From NCBI RefSeq assembly GCF_011761185.1, contig NZ_JAAOYM010000003.1, forward strand, positions 186,001-250,000: DNA of 64,000 bases, written 5' to 3'. Below, in pieces: positions 19,565 to 26,727 of this stretch. Position 1 is the first letter of the stretch, and each line of letters opens with the position of its first letter. A model generated the notes under the pieces. The model was not told where the DNA came from. It made no database searches and saw nothing but the letters and a program-made list of their open reading frames with translations. The translations under genes were made by a program, and so were the position numbers. This DNA comes from Saccharomonospora amisosensis. Its GTDB lineage: Bacteria > Actinomycetota > Actinomycetes > Mycobacteriales > Pseudonocardiaceae.

Positions 19565-20289
19565 CCGAAGGTCTGCGTCCAGTACCAGCCGGAGGCGTTC
19601 AGCCCGACACCGATCGCGGTGATGTCGCAGTTGAGGATGTTGCTGCGGTGACCGTCGGAGGCCATCCAGGCGTCCATGACCGCTTCCGCGCTGGAAAGGC
19701 CCATAGCGATGTTCTCCGCGGCCGGGCTGGAGTACCCGGCGTCCTCGATGCGCTCGTCGAACCGCTCGCCCTCCGGGGAGGTGTGTGAAAGGTAGTCACG
19801 GCGAGCCATGTCGTCGCTGTGTTGCTGGGCCGCGCTGGCCAAGCTGGTGTCGACGTGCACTGCGGCACAGCCTGCTCGCGCACGTTCCTGGTTCACCAGC
19901 GCCACCACCTCGGCGACGGCGTCGGCAGGCTCGGAAGGTCGATCCGTTGTCGGTTCGGGCGAGGGTGTGCTGGTTGTGCTCGGCGGCGTGAGGGGCGATC
20001 GCCTGGTCGTGGTGGTGGTCGGGTCCGCCTGGGTGGTGCCCGGCACGCTGCTATCGGTCGTGGTGGTTGGTTCGGTGGTCGGTGCCTGCGTTGTGGCCTG
20101 TCGGCTCTCGGCCGTCCTGCGTGCCGCGCTGTCGTAGGCACCGGGTTCCCGATCGCCGGGCTGTGCGGACTCGGTCGCGGCGTCGCTGGGGCGCAACCAC
20201 AGCAGGTGACTGCCCGCTGCTGCCAGGACCCCCACGAGCACGCTCGCCATCACCAGCAGTGATTGCAGGCGTGAACTGGGGCCGGACAC
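19558..20289 (-). CDS. Secreted CAP-domain (SCP/PR1-like) protein
   Basis: About 243 aa. An N-terminal hydrophobic segment (LLVMASVLVGVLAAAGSHLLWL) acts as signal or anchor. A Thr/Pro-rich linker spans about residues 50-120. The C-terminal CAP domain runs from VVALVNQERARAGC to the end, with the conserved H of AAQQHSDDMARRDYLSHTSPEG and the ENIAMGLSSAEAVMDAWMAS and HRSNIL motifs. Extracytoplasmic location is expected; the function of bacterial CAP proteins is mostly unknown. GTG 20289 is a guess; the frame is open to 20310. Confidence 0.85.
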   Translation of the reverse strand: MSGPSSRLQSLLVMASVLVGVLAAAGSHLLWLRPSDAATESAQPGDREPGAYDSAARRTAESRQATTQAPTTEPTTTTDSSVPGTTQADPTTTTTRRSPLTPPSTTSTPSPEPTTDRPSEPADAVAEVVALVNQERARAGCAAVHVDTSLASAAQQHSDDMARRDYLSHTSPEGERFDERIEDAGYSSPAAENIAMGLSSAEAVMDAWMASDGHRSNILNCDITAIGVGLNASGWYWTQTFGY

Positions 20290-20363
20290 GAACGTGAAAG
20301 CTACCACCAAAGCGTGGGTTATTGAACCGTGATTCTTTCCCTACCAGCCAGGGGGGAGGGCGG

Positions 20364-20945
20364 CTACCTGCGGGTGTCGACCCGGTCGAAGTTGCGGTAC
20401 GCCCTGCTCGGCGTTGGGCCACGCTGCCCCTGGTAACGCGACCCGACCCGCGCCGAACCGTAGGGGAACTCGGCGGCGCTGGAGAGCTGGAACAGGCAGA
20501 GTTGGCCGATCTTCATGCCCGGCCAAAGTGTGATGGGCAGGTTCGCCACGTTCGACAGCTCGAGGGTGATGTGCCCGGTGAAGCCGGGATCGATGAAGCC
20601 TGCCGTGGAGTGTGTCAGCAACCCGAGCCGACCCAGCGACGACTTGCCTTCGAGCCTGCCCGCCAGGTCGTCGGGGAGGGTGACGATCTCGAACGTCGAT
20701 GCGAGTACGAACTCGCCAGGATGGAGCACGAAAGCGTCCTCGCCGTCCTTCTCCACCAGCGACGTGAGCTCGTCCTGCCGCAGTTTCGGGTCGATGTGGG
20801 TGTACTTGCTGTTGTCGAAAACGCGGAAGAAGCGATCCAGCCGCACGTCGATGCTGGACGGTTGCACCATCGCGGGGTCGAACGGGTCGACCCCCAACCG
20901 TCCGGCTTCAAGCGCTTTGCGCAGGTCGCGGTCACTCAGCAGCAC
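20364..20945 (-). CDS. dcd: dCTP deaminase, probably the dUMP-forming bifunctional type
   Basis: Trimeric enzyme of pyrimidine nucleotide metabolism, 193 aa. The motifs [29 protein letters not shown] and [11 protein letters not shown] are clear. Actinobacterial Dcd proteins such as that of M. tuberculosis both deaminate dCTP and hydrolyse dUTP to dUMP; the visible active-site region is compatible, but the assignment is by analogy. It starts at GTG 20945, 18 bp downstream of the oxygenase gene; an 18-bp palindrome lies across this junction. Confidence 0.95.
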   Translation of the reverse strand: MLLSDRDLRKALEAGRLGVDPFDPAMVQPSSIDVRLDRFFRVFDNSKYTHIDPKLRQDELTSLVEKDGEDAFVLHPGEFVLASTFEIVTLPDDLAGRLEGKSSLGRLGLLTHSTAGFIDPGFTGHITLELSNVANLPITLWPGMKIGQLCLFQLSSAAEFPYGSARVGSRYQGQRGPTPSRAYRNFDRVDTRR

Positions 20946-20947
20946 CA

Positions 20948-20965
20948 GAACACCCTAGTGTGTTC
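20948..20965. promoter_or_regulatory. Palindrome at the MpaB-dcd junction
   Basis: GAACACCCTAGTGTGTTC: arms GAACAC/GTGTTC and a palindromic CTAG centre, with one mismatched pair. It ends 2 bp before the dcd start codon and overlaps the stop of the preceding gene. The GAAC/GTTC spacing (10 bp) is wrong for LexA. It could be an operator or a hairpin controlling dcd translation. Confidence 0.4.
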
Positions 20966-22199
20966 AGGCGGCGGGCTTTCCCTCGGTGCGCATGTGCCTG
21001 GCGTAGCTGCGGTCGGCGCGAAACAGTTTGCCCAGCTGCTCAGCGTAACGGCGCCGCCCTATCGCCCCGATGCGTTCCTGCACCGTGGTGGCGCCCGGCA
21101 CCCACCGGCGGACGGTCTCGGCGGCGAAGTTGGTCGCCGCCGCCGCGAGCACGGCGCCCTGCGCGATGGGATCGTTGGGCAACCCGAGGTAGTCGGCGTT
21201 CTCCCTGCCCAGCGTGAGCCTGCTGATGGAGGAGTGCACGCGCACGGAAACGTGGGCCAGCACCTTGCCGATCGCGCCGCGGCCCGCTCCGACCTCGGCG
21301 TGTGAACGCAACAGCGCGGCGGCGAGCCGTTTGGAGTCCTCATCGGGGATGAACTCGGTGGCCGCGAGCAGCCAGAGCAGGCGCCAGGAGTCTTCTTCCG
21401 TGGCGGGCAGCAGCTCTTCGCGGATACCCATCAGCCAGCCGACGTAGCGCCACAGGTGCAGGATGTCGGCGCGTTCGGCCGCACTGTAGCGGACGCCGAG
21501 CAGTTGCATACCCAACACGTAGACCAGCGAGAACAGCAGCAGCGTGCCAGCCGTCTGCACCTGGTTGACCGGGCGGTCCCACGCCTCGTAGTCCCAGTCC
21601 TCGCGCCGGTTCATCGCGGCGCGGACGTGGGCGTGCACCAACCGAACCCGCAGCGCGGAGACATAGCCTCGCTCGCCTGCCCGAAGGGCGCCAGGGGTGG
21701 TGACGTCGATCCACCAGATCCCCGTCTCCACCAGCCGCTTGCTCGCCGCGTACTCGATGTTGCCCGTACCGACCAGCGGCTTCGTCGCGCGAGCTGCCAG
21801 GTAGCCGCCCATCAGGGACATGTCCCCCAGCGGGAACAGGCCCAACAAACCCGTGCGGGTGATGGCACGGGCCCCGCGTTCGACACGGTCGGGGTCCACC
21901 CAGTACGGCGTGGCCTCCACCGCACGGAAGAACGCCTCGAGTTCAGGGGGCGGGTCGTCGACCGCGTCGATCCCGTGCTCCAGCGCCTGTTCGAACAGGG
22001 CGCGGCCGTTGTCCCGGCTGCCACGGAACATGTCGACGACGGCGTCGGCGAGCGGGTCCTCCTCCTGCGCGAACTCGCGTAGCCGCCGCAGTTGCGGCTC
22101 GGTGCCACGGATGTCGCCAGGAGCGAACAGCCTCGTGGCTAGCCAGAGGCCGCCCTGGCGCAGCAACTCCGGGTCCGGCAGCCGGTCGTCGGCCTTCAT
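20964..22199 (-). CDS. MpaB-type oxygenase (DUF2236 family)
   Basis: About 411 aa. The all-helical DUF2236/MpaB fold is recognised from GLLGLFPLGDMSLMGGYLAARA, from TPGALRAGERGYVSALRVRLVHAHVRAAM with the conserved VRLVHAHVR stretch, and from the C-terminal RENADYLGLPNDPIAQ. Latex-clearing proteins and related haem oxygenases of this family cleave hydrocarbons; most actinobacterial members have unknown substrates. ATG 22199 with GGCAGGTGAG upstream was chosen over a start 12 codons earlier. A perfect palindrome lies 29 bp upstream of the start. Confidence 0.82.
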   Translation of the reverse strand: MKADDRLPDPELLRQGGLWLATRLFAPGDIRGTEPQLRRLREFAQEEDPLADAVVDMFRGSRDNGRALFEQALEHGIDAVDDPPPELEAFFRAVEATPYWVDPDRVERGARAITRTGLLGLFPLGDMSLMGGYLAARATKPLVGTGNIEYAASKRLVETGIWWIDVTTPGALRAGERGYVSALRVRLVHAHVRAAMNRREDWDYEAWDRPVNQVQTAGTLLLFSLVYVLGMQLLGVRYSAAERADILHLWRYVGWLMGIREELLPATEEDSWRLLWLLAATEFIPDEDSKRLAAALLRSHAEVGAGRGAIGKVLAHVSVRVHSSISRLTLGRENADYLGLPNDPIAQGAVLAAAATNFAAETVRRWVPGATTVQERIGAIGRRRYAEQLGKLFRADRSYARHMRTEGKPAA

Positions 22200-22227
22200 G
22201 CGTCTCACCTGCCCGTATCCCAAGTTC

Positions 22228-22243
22228 GACAACAAGTGTTGTC
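22228..22243. promoter_or_regulatory. Perfect palindrome upstream of the MpaB-type gene
   Basis: GACAACAAGTGTTGTC: perfect 7-bp arms around 2 bp, 29 bp before the start codon at 22199. It has the size and position of a TetR-family operator. No regulator gene is adjacent, so the protein that binds it would be encoded elsewhere. Confidence 0.55.
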
Positions 22244-22317
22244 ACTTACGGTGAGTCGCGTCAAGGGGAAGGCGTCTACAGCGTGGAGATCGGCACCATG
22301 TATGCTGTCGGTGCATC

Positions 22318-22388
22318 GCGGATGTAGTTCAATGGTAGAACATCAGCTTCCCAAGCTGAGAACGCGGGTTCGATTCCCGTCATCCGCT
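22318..22388 (+). tRNA. tRNA-Gly (anticodon CCC)
   Basis: Full cloverleaf: acceptor GCGGATG/CATCCGC, D arm GTTC-AATGGTA-GAAC, anticodon stem TCAGC/GCTGA with loop TTCCCAA, and T arm CGGGT-TCGATTC-CCG. The discriminator is T and CCA is not encoded. TATGCT at 22301-22306 is a plausible -10. A strong hairpin follows after 7 bp. Confidence 0.97.
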
Positions 22389-22395
22389 CTCAGTC

Positions 22396-22438
22396 AAACC
22401 CCCTGGTCCCACAATGTTCATTGTGGGACCAGGGGTTT
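22396..22438 (+). terminator. Terminator of tRNA-Gly
   Basis: 15-bp perfect stem CCTGGTCCCACAATG / CATTGTGGGACCAGG with a TT loop, extended by AAACCC and GGTTT arms with one bulge. The 3' side ends GGGGTTTCG. The reading frame of the methyltransferase remnant on the minus strand terminates inside this stem. Confidence 0.85.
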
Positions 22439-22676
22439 CGTCCCTCGGGAGCGGCGCGCGAGTAGCAACGGCTGGTAGAAGCCGCTGGCTTCCGGACCCA
22501 ACCACCTGACGTTCTGGAATGACGCCGAGGCCACGTAGTCGGTCAGCGCGTCCCGGGTGAGCGCCCAGTAGCGCGCACGGCAGACCTGGACCCGCCAGTC
22601 GTCGCCAGGTGGGAGCAATTCGTAATGCTCCAGGTCGTGGCGCTGGCCATCATCGTGCCAGTGCCAGGGCAACGAG
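22418..22676 (-). pseudogene. C-terminal remnant of a SAM methyltransferase
   Basis: The minus strand encodes WHWHDDGQRHDLEHYELL, GDDWRVQVCRARYWALTRDA and RWLGPEASGFYQPLLLARR, the typical tail of a class I methyltransferase. No Rossmann domain precedes it: upstream of about 22676 the same frame enters antisense of an unrelated fragment. Its last codons (TKPLVPQ) come from the tRNA terminator hairpin, so the natural stop is lost too. It was assigned from sequence character only. Confidence 0.6.
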
Positions 22677-22916
22677 ATCATCGATGCTCTCGAGGAATGG
22701 GCAGCCGAAATCGCGGCAGCGCGGCGCGCGGCCGGTGCCGTTGGCGACGCCATCAACGGGATCAAGAACGGTGTCCGCGAGGCGGAGTTGGCACGGGCAC
22801 ACCACTTCGGCATCCGCGAGGACGGATCGGTCGTCGACAACGGACCGCCACCCGGCACATCGGCAGGGCAGCAGAAGGCGGTAGCCGATGAGCGTCGTGC
22901 TGTGGCCTCGGAGTAA
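22671..22916 (+). pseudogene. Fragment of a DUF1023 alpha/beta-hydrolase gene, first part
   Basis: The frame reads EIIDALEEWAAEIAAARRAA, NGIKNGVREAELARAHHFGI and REDGSVVDNGPPPG, ending VADERRAVASE and a TAA at 22914. This is the helical N-terminal region that precedes the hydrolase domain in actinobacterial DUF1023 proteins. It has no start of its own. Reading past the stop gives LAA; the second part (from 23556) resumes with ARVEQVLRSATDVDSDF, so the two look like halves split by insertion of about 640 bp. Confidence 0.55.
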
Positions 22917-22934
22917 CTGGCCGCCAGCTGTAAC

Positions 22935-23399
22935 TCAGCGTTGCGACATGCCGGTGATCGGACCGTCTGCCGGGGCGGCCGTGGCTTCCCCAAAGATCAT
23001 GCGGTGTCCGCGGGCGGTGTCCATGTATTCGCGGACCCGGTGGATGAGGCCGTCTTGGAGCTCGAAGACCAAGCAATAGTCGTTGGTGTAGTGGTTGCCG
23101 TTGGCCAGCGTCGCCGTCATGGTTTCCTCCACGATCACTCGGTCGCCGTCTGCGTGGAGGCCGTGGAATGTGACCGCGACATCGCGCACGAACAACCGGA
23201 GGAAGTCCTCGGCAAGAAAGCGCGCGATGGCTTCCCTGCCGACCATGTGGCTCGGGCCGTCCAGCGCGATCGCGGTGGCGTTCCCCGGCGGAGCCAGCCA
23301 CTCGGCGTCCTCGGTGAAGACCGCGGCGATCCGGTCGGCGTCGTGACTTGCGAACGCCTGCCATGCCGCCTGGACGATGGCTCGACTGTCGTGTGACAT
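22935..23399 (-). CDS. NTF2/SnoaL-like protein
   Basis: 154 aa, intact. The SnoaL/NTF2 cone fold is recognised: RAIVQAAWQAFASHDADRIA at the N-terminus, VFTEDAEWLAPPGNATAIAL, MVGREAIARFLAEDFLRLF and a C-terminal DYCLVFELQDGLIHRVREYMD. Members are isomerases, hydrolases or binding proteins for small hydrophobic molecules; nothing here tells which. It lies between the two halves of the broken DUF1023 gene in opposite orientation, and so may have arrived with the insertion that split it. Confidence 0.85.
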   Translation of the reverse strand: MSHDSRAIVQAAWQAFASHDADRIAAVFTEDAEWLAPPGNATAIALDGPSHMVGREAIARFLAEDFLRLFVRDVAVTFHGLHADGDRVIVEETMTATLANGNHYTNDYCLVFELQDGLIHRVREYMDTARGHRMIFGEATAAPADGPITGMSQR

Positions 23400-23417
23400 G
23401 TCGAGACACTAGGCAGG

Positions 23418-24165
23418 ATGCCAGACGAAGGGCTAGCGGTTTTCCGCCGTCATCACCGACTACTGTCCGTGAACCCGGAACTGGCCGTCCGCGGGGAATT
23501 CCAACTGGCCACTGTCAGACGGTTTCATGCGTTGCGTGACAAGGTCTACCTGAAAGCCCGGGTCGAGCAGGTGCTGCGCAGCGCCACCGACGTCGATTCG
23601 GACTTCTGCAAGGTCCTCAAGCGAGTCCTGGCGCGAAACACGATCGACGCCGGTGCGTACGACAACGAGTCGACGTCGCTCTCCGCCGCCGGCAACGCGG
23701 GCGCCGCACTTGGCTCGCTCAGTATCCCGGCGCCACCACCCGCCAACGCGAGCCCAGCCCAGAACGCCGCTTGGTGGGCCAGCCTGTCCGAGGCGCAACG
23801 GCAGCGCTTCACCAACGACTACCCGCAACTGTCGGCAACCGCGACGGTGTGCCGCGAAGTATCGCGACCTTGCCAACCGCCACCTGCTCGAGCAGAGCAA
23901 GCAAGAGCTCCAGACTCAGCTGGCCGCCGCCAGGGAGAACAACCCCTGGTACAAAGACCTCGTCGGCCTTGAGGACTCCGAGATCGGGGAATTGGAGGCG
24001 AAACTCGCATCGGTGAACGAGCTGGACGCGCTGCTGAACGATCCTGCTCGCCCGGATCGCCACCTGCTCGAGCTGGACCTTTCGAAATCACGTGCCGAAG
24101 CAGCGGTCGCGAACGGGGACGTCGACACCGCCGATCACGTAGCGGTGTTCACTCCCGCCAGGTGA
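23418..24165 (+). pseudogene. DUF1023 alpha/beta-hydrolase gene, second part, frameshifted and truncated
   Basis: From 23556 the frame gives ARVEQVLRSATDVDSDFCKV and PAQNAAWWASLSEAQRQRFT. A first -1 shift near 23830 leads to VGNRDGVP, and a second near 23853 to AKYRDLANRHLLEQSKQELQ. The fragment then reads DVDTADHVAVFTPAR and stops at 24165, just before the catalytic hydrolase domain. Restoring one G at each site rebuilds the family motif QLVGNRDGVPAKYRDLANR. The first 46 codons (from 23418) are not recognised. Confidence 0.65.
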
Positions 24166-24173
24166 CTGTCGCG

Positions 24174-24686
24174 TCAAAGTGGCATGAACCATCCGCCGCA
24201 TCGCCGCACGCGCGGAATCAGGCCGTCGAAAATCGGGTCCGGCAACGCACCCGAGCGAGTCCACGGAACCGACATCCGAGCTCCACACCTCACCGAGGCC
24301 ACCCCGTCGGAGACAACTGCCGAAGGCTGATCAGCAGATCGGGCCCAGCTACCCACCCCTCGCGCAGAGCGTGGGTGAAGCCTGCGCCCGCGCCCCACAG
24401 ATCCCGGACGGTCGTCACACCCCGGGTCAGCAACCGGCGAAGTGTCGGCACCGCTTCCAGGATCCGGGTGCTGCGGCAGCGACTCCTGGCGATGGGCAGC
24501 GGCATACGCGTGGCAATCGATGAACCCGGGAACGAGCAGGCCGCCTCGACAGTCGACCTGGTCGGGGCGCTCCACATCGGGCCCAACAGCCGCGATCCGC
24601 GCGTCGAGCACAAGCACGTCGGCACGGTCGATCACGGCGCTGCCCGGGTGGAAAACCATCGCTCCCGTTAGTGCCGTGGCCGCCAC
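24174..24686 (-). pseudogene. Amidohydrolase remnant (imidazolonepropionase-like)
   Basis: The first frame gives the N-terminal beta-sandwich and the metal-site start (ADVLVLDARIAAVGPDVE, GGLLVPGFIDCHAYAA; normally GxxDxHxH). A second frame then reads LEAVPTLRRLLTRGVTTVRD and GPDLLISLRQLSPTG, and a third has DSARAAMRRMVHA. At least two frameshifts are needed, and the barrel is cut short near the end of the DUF1023 fragment. The second metal His (HxH) reads as Tyr. No function is expected. Confidence 0.6.
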
Positions 24687-24734
24687 GCCCCCACCGTGCC
24701 GGACAAGCCATGCCCGGCACGGCGGCTTCCCGGC

Positions 24735-25778
24735 TCAGCGGCGGGCGTGGCGTTCGGCCGTGCGGCGCAACCTGTTGTAGGCGCCGGCCAGTCCCATGGC
24801 CTTGCGCGCTTCGAACACCACTTGCCGCACAACCTGGCGGGTGCGTTCGGTGCCGGTGACGACGATCTCTTCGACCAGGCCCGACTGCTGCTCGTAGCGA
24901 TTCCGGCGCTCCCGCATCGGGTCGAGGAACCGGTTGAGCGCGGCCGCCAGCGCCTGCTTCACCTCGACGTCGCCGACCCGACCTTCCCGGTAGCGCGCCT
25001 CCAACTCGGCGACCTGGGCGTGGTCATCGTTGAAGGCGCGGTGGTACTCGAACACCGGGTTGCCCTCCACCCGGCCGGGCACGTCGGGGCGGATCCGGTT
25101 GGGGTCGGTGAACATGCCCGCGACCTTGCGGCGGACGTCGTCGGCACTGTCCGATAGGTAGATCGCGTTGTCGAGCGATTTGCTCATCTTCGCTCGGCCG
25201 TCGGTGCCGATGAGACTGGTGACGTCGCTGCGCACCAGTTCCGGCACCGGGAAGGTCTCGCCGTAGAGGTGGTTGAACCGGCGCGCGATCTCCCGTGTCA
25301 CCTCGACGTGTGCGTGGTTGTCCTGCCCAACGGGCACGGCGTGGGCTTTCACGCAGAGGATGTCGGCGGCTTGCAAGACCGGGTACCCCAGCAGTGCGTA
25401 GGACATTTCGGCCTCGCCCGCGGCGCGGCTCATCTCCTTGAGACTGGGGACACGTTGCAGCCGCGGCACGGTCACCAGGCTTTGCAGCAACGTATTCAAC
25501 TCTGCGACCTCCCCGATGGCCGACTGCAGGTAGAAGGTCGCGCGTGCCGGGTCGATACCGGCCGCCAGCGCGTCGAGCACCTGCTCGCGTACGTTCCCCG
25601 TTACCCGCGCGATGTCATCGGCGCGGTTGGCGGTGGTCAGCATGTGCAGGTCGGCAAGGATCAGGAACGTCTCGTAGCGATGCTGTAGCCGCACCCGATT
25701 CGCCAGGCTGCCGACGTAGTGCCCGAGATGCAGCTTGCCGGTCGGGCGGTCGCCGGTGAGCATGCGTTGCGTGGTCAT
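24735..25778 (-). CDS. trpS: Tryptophanyl-tRNA synthetase
   Basis: Class I aminoacyl-tRNA synthetase charging tRNA-Trp, 347 aa. The HIGH-like motif is TGKLHLGHYVGS (residues 13-24), the KMSKS loop is AKMSKSLDN, and the Trp-pocket region GYPVLQAADILCVKAHAVPVGQDN is present. A leader peptide with tandem Trp codons and a terminator lie directly upstream, so expression should rise when Trp-tRNA is scarce. Streptomyces coelicolor has an auxiliary, indolmycin-resistant TrpRS with such attenuation, so this may be that second enzyme rather than the housekeeping one; the window cannot show whether another trpS exists. Confidence 0.95.
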   Translation of the reverse strand: MTTQRMLTGDRPTGKLHLGHYVGSLANRVRLQHRYETFLILADLHMLTTANRADDIARVTGNVREQVLDALAAGIDPARATFYLQSAIGEVAELNTLLQSLVTVPRLQRVPSLKEMSRAAGEAEMSYALLGYPVLQAADILCVKAHAVPVGQDNHAHVEVTREIARRFNHLYGETFPVPELVRSDVTSLIGTDGRAKMSKSLDNAIYLSDSADDVRRKVAGMFTDPNRIRPDVPGRVEGNPVFEYHRAFNDDHAQVAELEARYREGRVGDVEVKQALAAALNRFLDPMRERRNRYEQQSGLVEEIVVTGTERTRQVVRQVVFEARKAMGLAGAYNRLRRTAERHARR

Positions 25779-25827
25779 GGAATCCCTCTCGTCAGCGAAC
25801 CGCCCGAGAGGTCATGCCCACATCAGA

Positions 25828-25892
25828 AAGGCCGCCTCGTGGGCGGCCTTCTCGTTACCTGGTGCGCAAGGTCAGAGCCGCCGGGAGGCGGC
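25828..25892 (-). promoter_or_regulatory. Transcription attenuator of trpS
   Basis: Minus strand order: segment 1 GCCGCC (25892-25887), segment 2 GGCGGC (25882-25877), segment 3 AAGGCCGCC (25850-25842), segment 4 GGCGGCCTT (25836-25828) followed by TCT. 1 pairs with 2 (TCCC loop), 3 with 4 (9-bp terminator stem, CACGA loop), and 2 can pair with 3 instead. Segment 1 immediately follows the two Trp codons of the leader peptide. A ribosome stalled there frees segment 2 to form the antiterminator. Confidence 0.85.
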
Positions 25893-25901
25893 CCACCACA
25901 T
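25872..25901 (-). CDS. trpS leader peptide MWWAASRRL
   Basis: Nine-residue open frame with tandem UGG codons right after ATG 25901 and stop TGA at 25874-25872, 93 bp upstream of trpS. Too short for ordinary gene finding. No strong Shine-Dalgarno is seen; in-frame upstream starts (GTG or ATG) would give a slightly longer peptide with the same Trp codons. A TGC-TATGTT sequence about 40 bp upstream could be an extended -10 promoter. Confidence 0.8.
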   Translation of the reverse strand: MWWAASRRL

Positions 25902-25991
25902 GCTTGGACATGTACGCACAGAATGGAACATAGCACGGCGATCGCCAAGGACCCACGTCGTGCCTCGCACACAACGAATCGAAAGGCGCGG

Positions 25992-26726
25992 ATGCTCATC
26001 GAGAGCCTGGCGACCCGTCCCGACCTGCTCGACCCTGCCCTGGAACTCGGCGACATCGGTGCCGAGTTCATGCGGCACGATCCGGTCGCCGACCTGACCC
26101 GCGCCGCCAGGCTGGCAACACGATGGCCCGAGTATTTCCTCGTGCTGCTCGACGACGGCGTGCCGGTCGCCAGGGCCGTCGGTGTCCCGCTGGCGTTTCC
26201 CACCGGCGAACGAGGCGAGTTGCCTGACCACGGGTGGGACGGCGCCATTCTGTGGGCGTTCGAGGACGCCGTCGACGGACGTGCTCCCACCACACTTGTC
26301 GCGCTGGACGTCCAGGTCGCGGCCGAGCACCGGGGGCGGGGGATCGCCGCGCGTGCGCTCGCGGCGCTTCGCACCAACGCTCGCGAGCACGGACTGGCTC
26401 GTCTCGCGATTCCGGTGCGGCCCACGCAGAAGCAGGACCGGCCCGACGAAACCATGGCGGACTACCTGCTTCGCCGCCGCGCGGACGGCTACTCCGCCGA
26501 CGCCTGGTTGCGCACGCACGAGCGAGTCGGAGGCAGGTTCGTCAAGGTCGCACCATTCGCGATGACGATTACCGGCACCCTGCGTCAGTGGGAGGAATGG
26601 ACCGGGAAGGTGCTTCGACCCGGTCCCAACGTCGTCGACGGTGCGCTCGTCCCCGTCGTGGCGAATGTGGAACAGGACATCGGCGTCTATGTCGAGCCGA
26701 ATGTATGGTTCGAACACTGTCCATAG
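25992..26726 (+). CDS. GNAT-family N-acetyltransferase-like protein
   Basis: 244 aa from ATG 25992 with an AAAGG ribosome site. The acetyl-CoA binding motif A is readable as VAAEHRGRGIAARALAALRT (about residues 112-131). Before it lies an unusual N-terminal half with FLVLLDDGVPVARAVGVPLAF. The C-terminal half (VGGRFVKVAPFAMTITGTLRQWEEWTG) is longer than in minimal GNATs. The substrate is unknown. It is divergent from the trpS leader; the intergenic space is about 90 bp. Confidence 0.75.
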   Translation: MLIESLATRPDLLDPALELGDIGAEFMRHDPVADLTRAARLATRWPEYFLVLLDDGVPVARAVGVPLAFPTGERGELPDHGWDGAILWAFEDAVDGRAPTTLVALDVQVAAEHRGRGIAARALAALRTNAREHGLARLAIPVRPTQKQDRPDETMADYLLRRRADGYSADAWLRTHERVGGRFVKVAPFAMTITGTLRQWEEWTGKVLRPGPNVVDGALVPVVANVEQDIGVYVEPNVWFEHCP

Positions 26727-26727
26727 G

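Noticed and set aside
20948-20965. LexA box at dcd
   Set aside because: GAAC and GTTC are separated by 10 bp, not the 4 bp required for LexA.
22418-22993. 191-codon minus-strand frame as an intact gene
   Set aside because: Only its C-terminal third resembles a protein family; the N-terminal part is antisense to the DUF1023 fragment.
22318-24734. Integrated element with attL/attR at tRNA-Gly
   Set aside because: No integrase gene and no repeat of the tRNA 3' end were found in the window.
25779-25901. T-box riboswitch upstream of trpS
   Set aside because: No T-box sequence or stem I was seen; the leader peptide with competing hairpins explains the region better.
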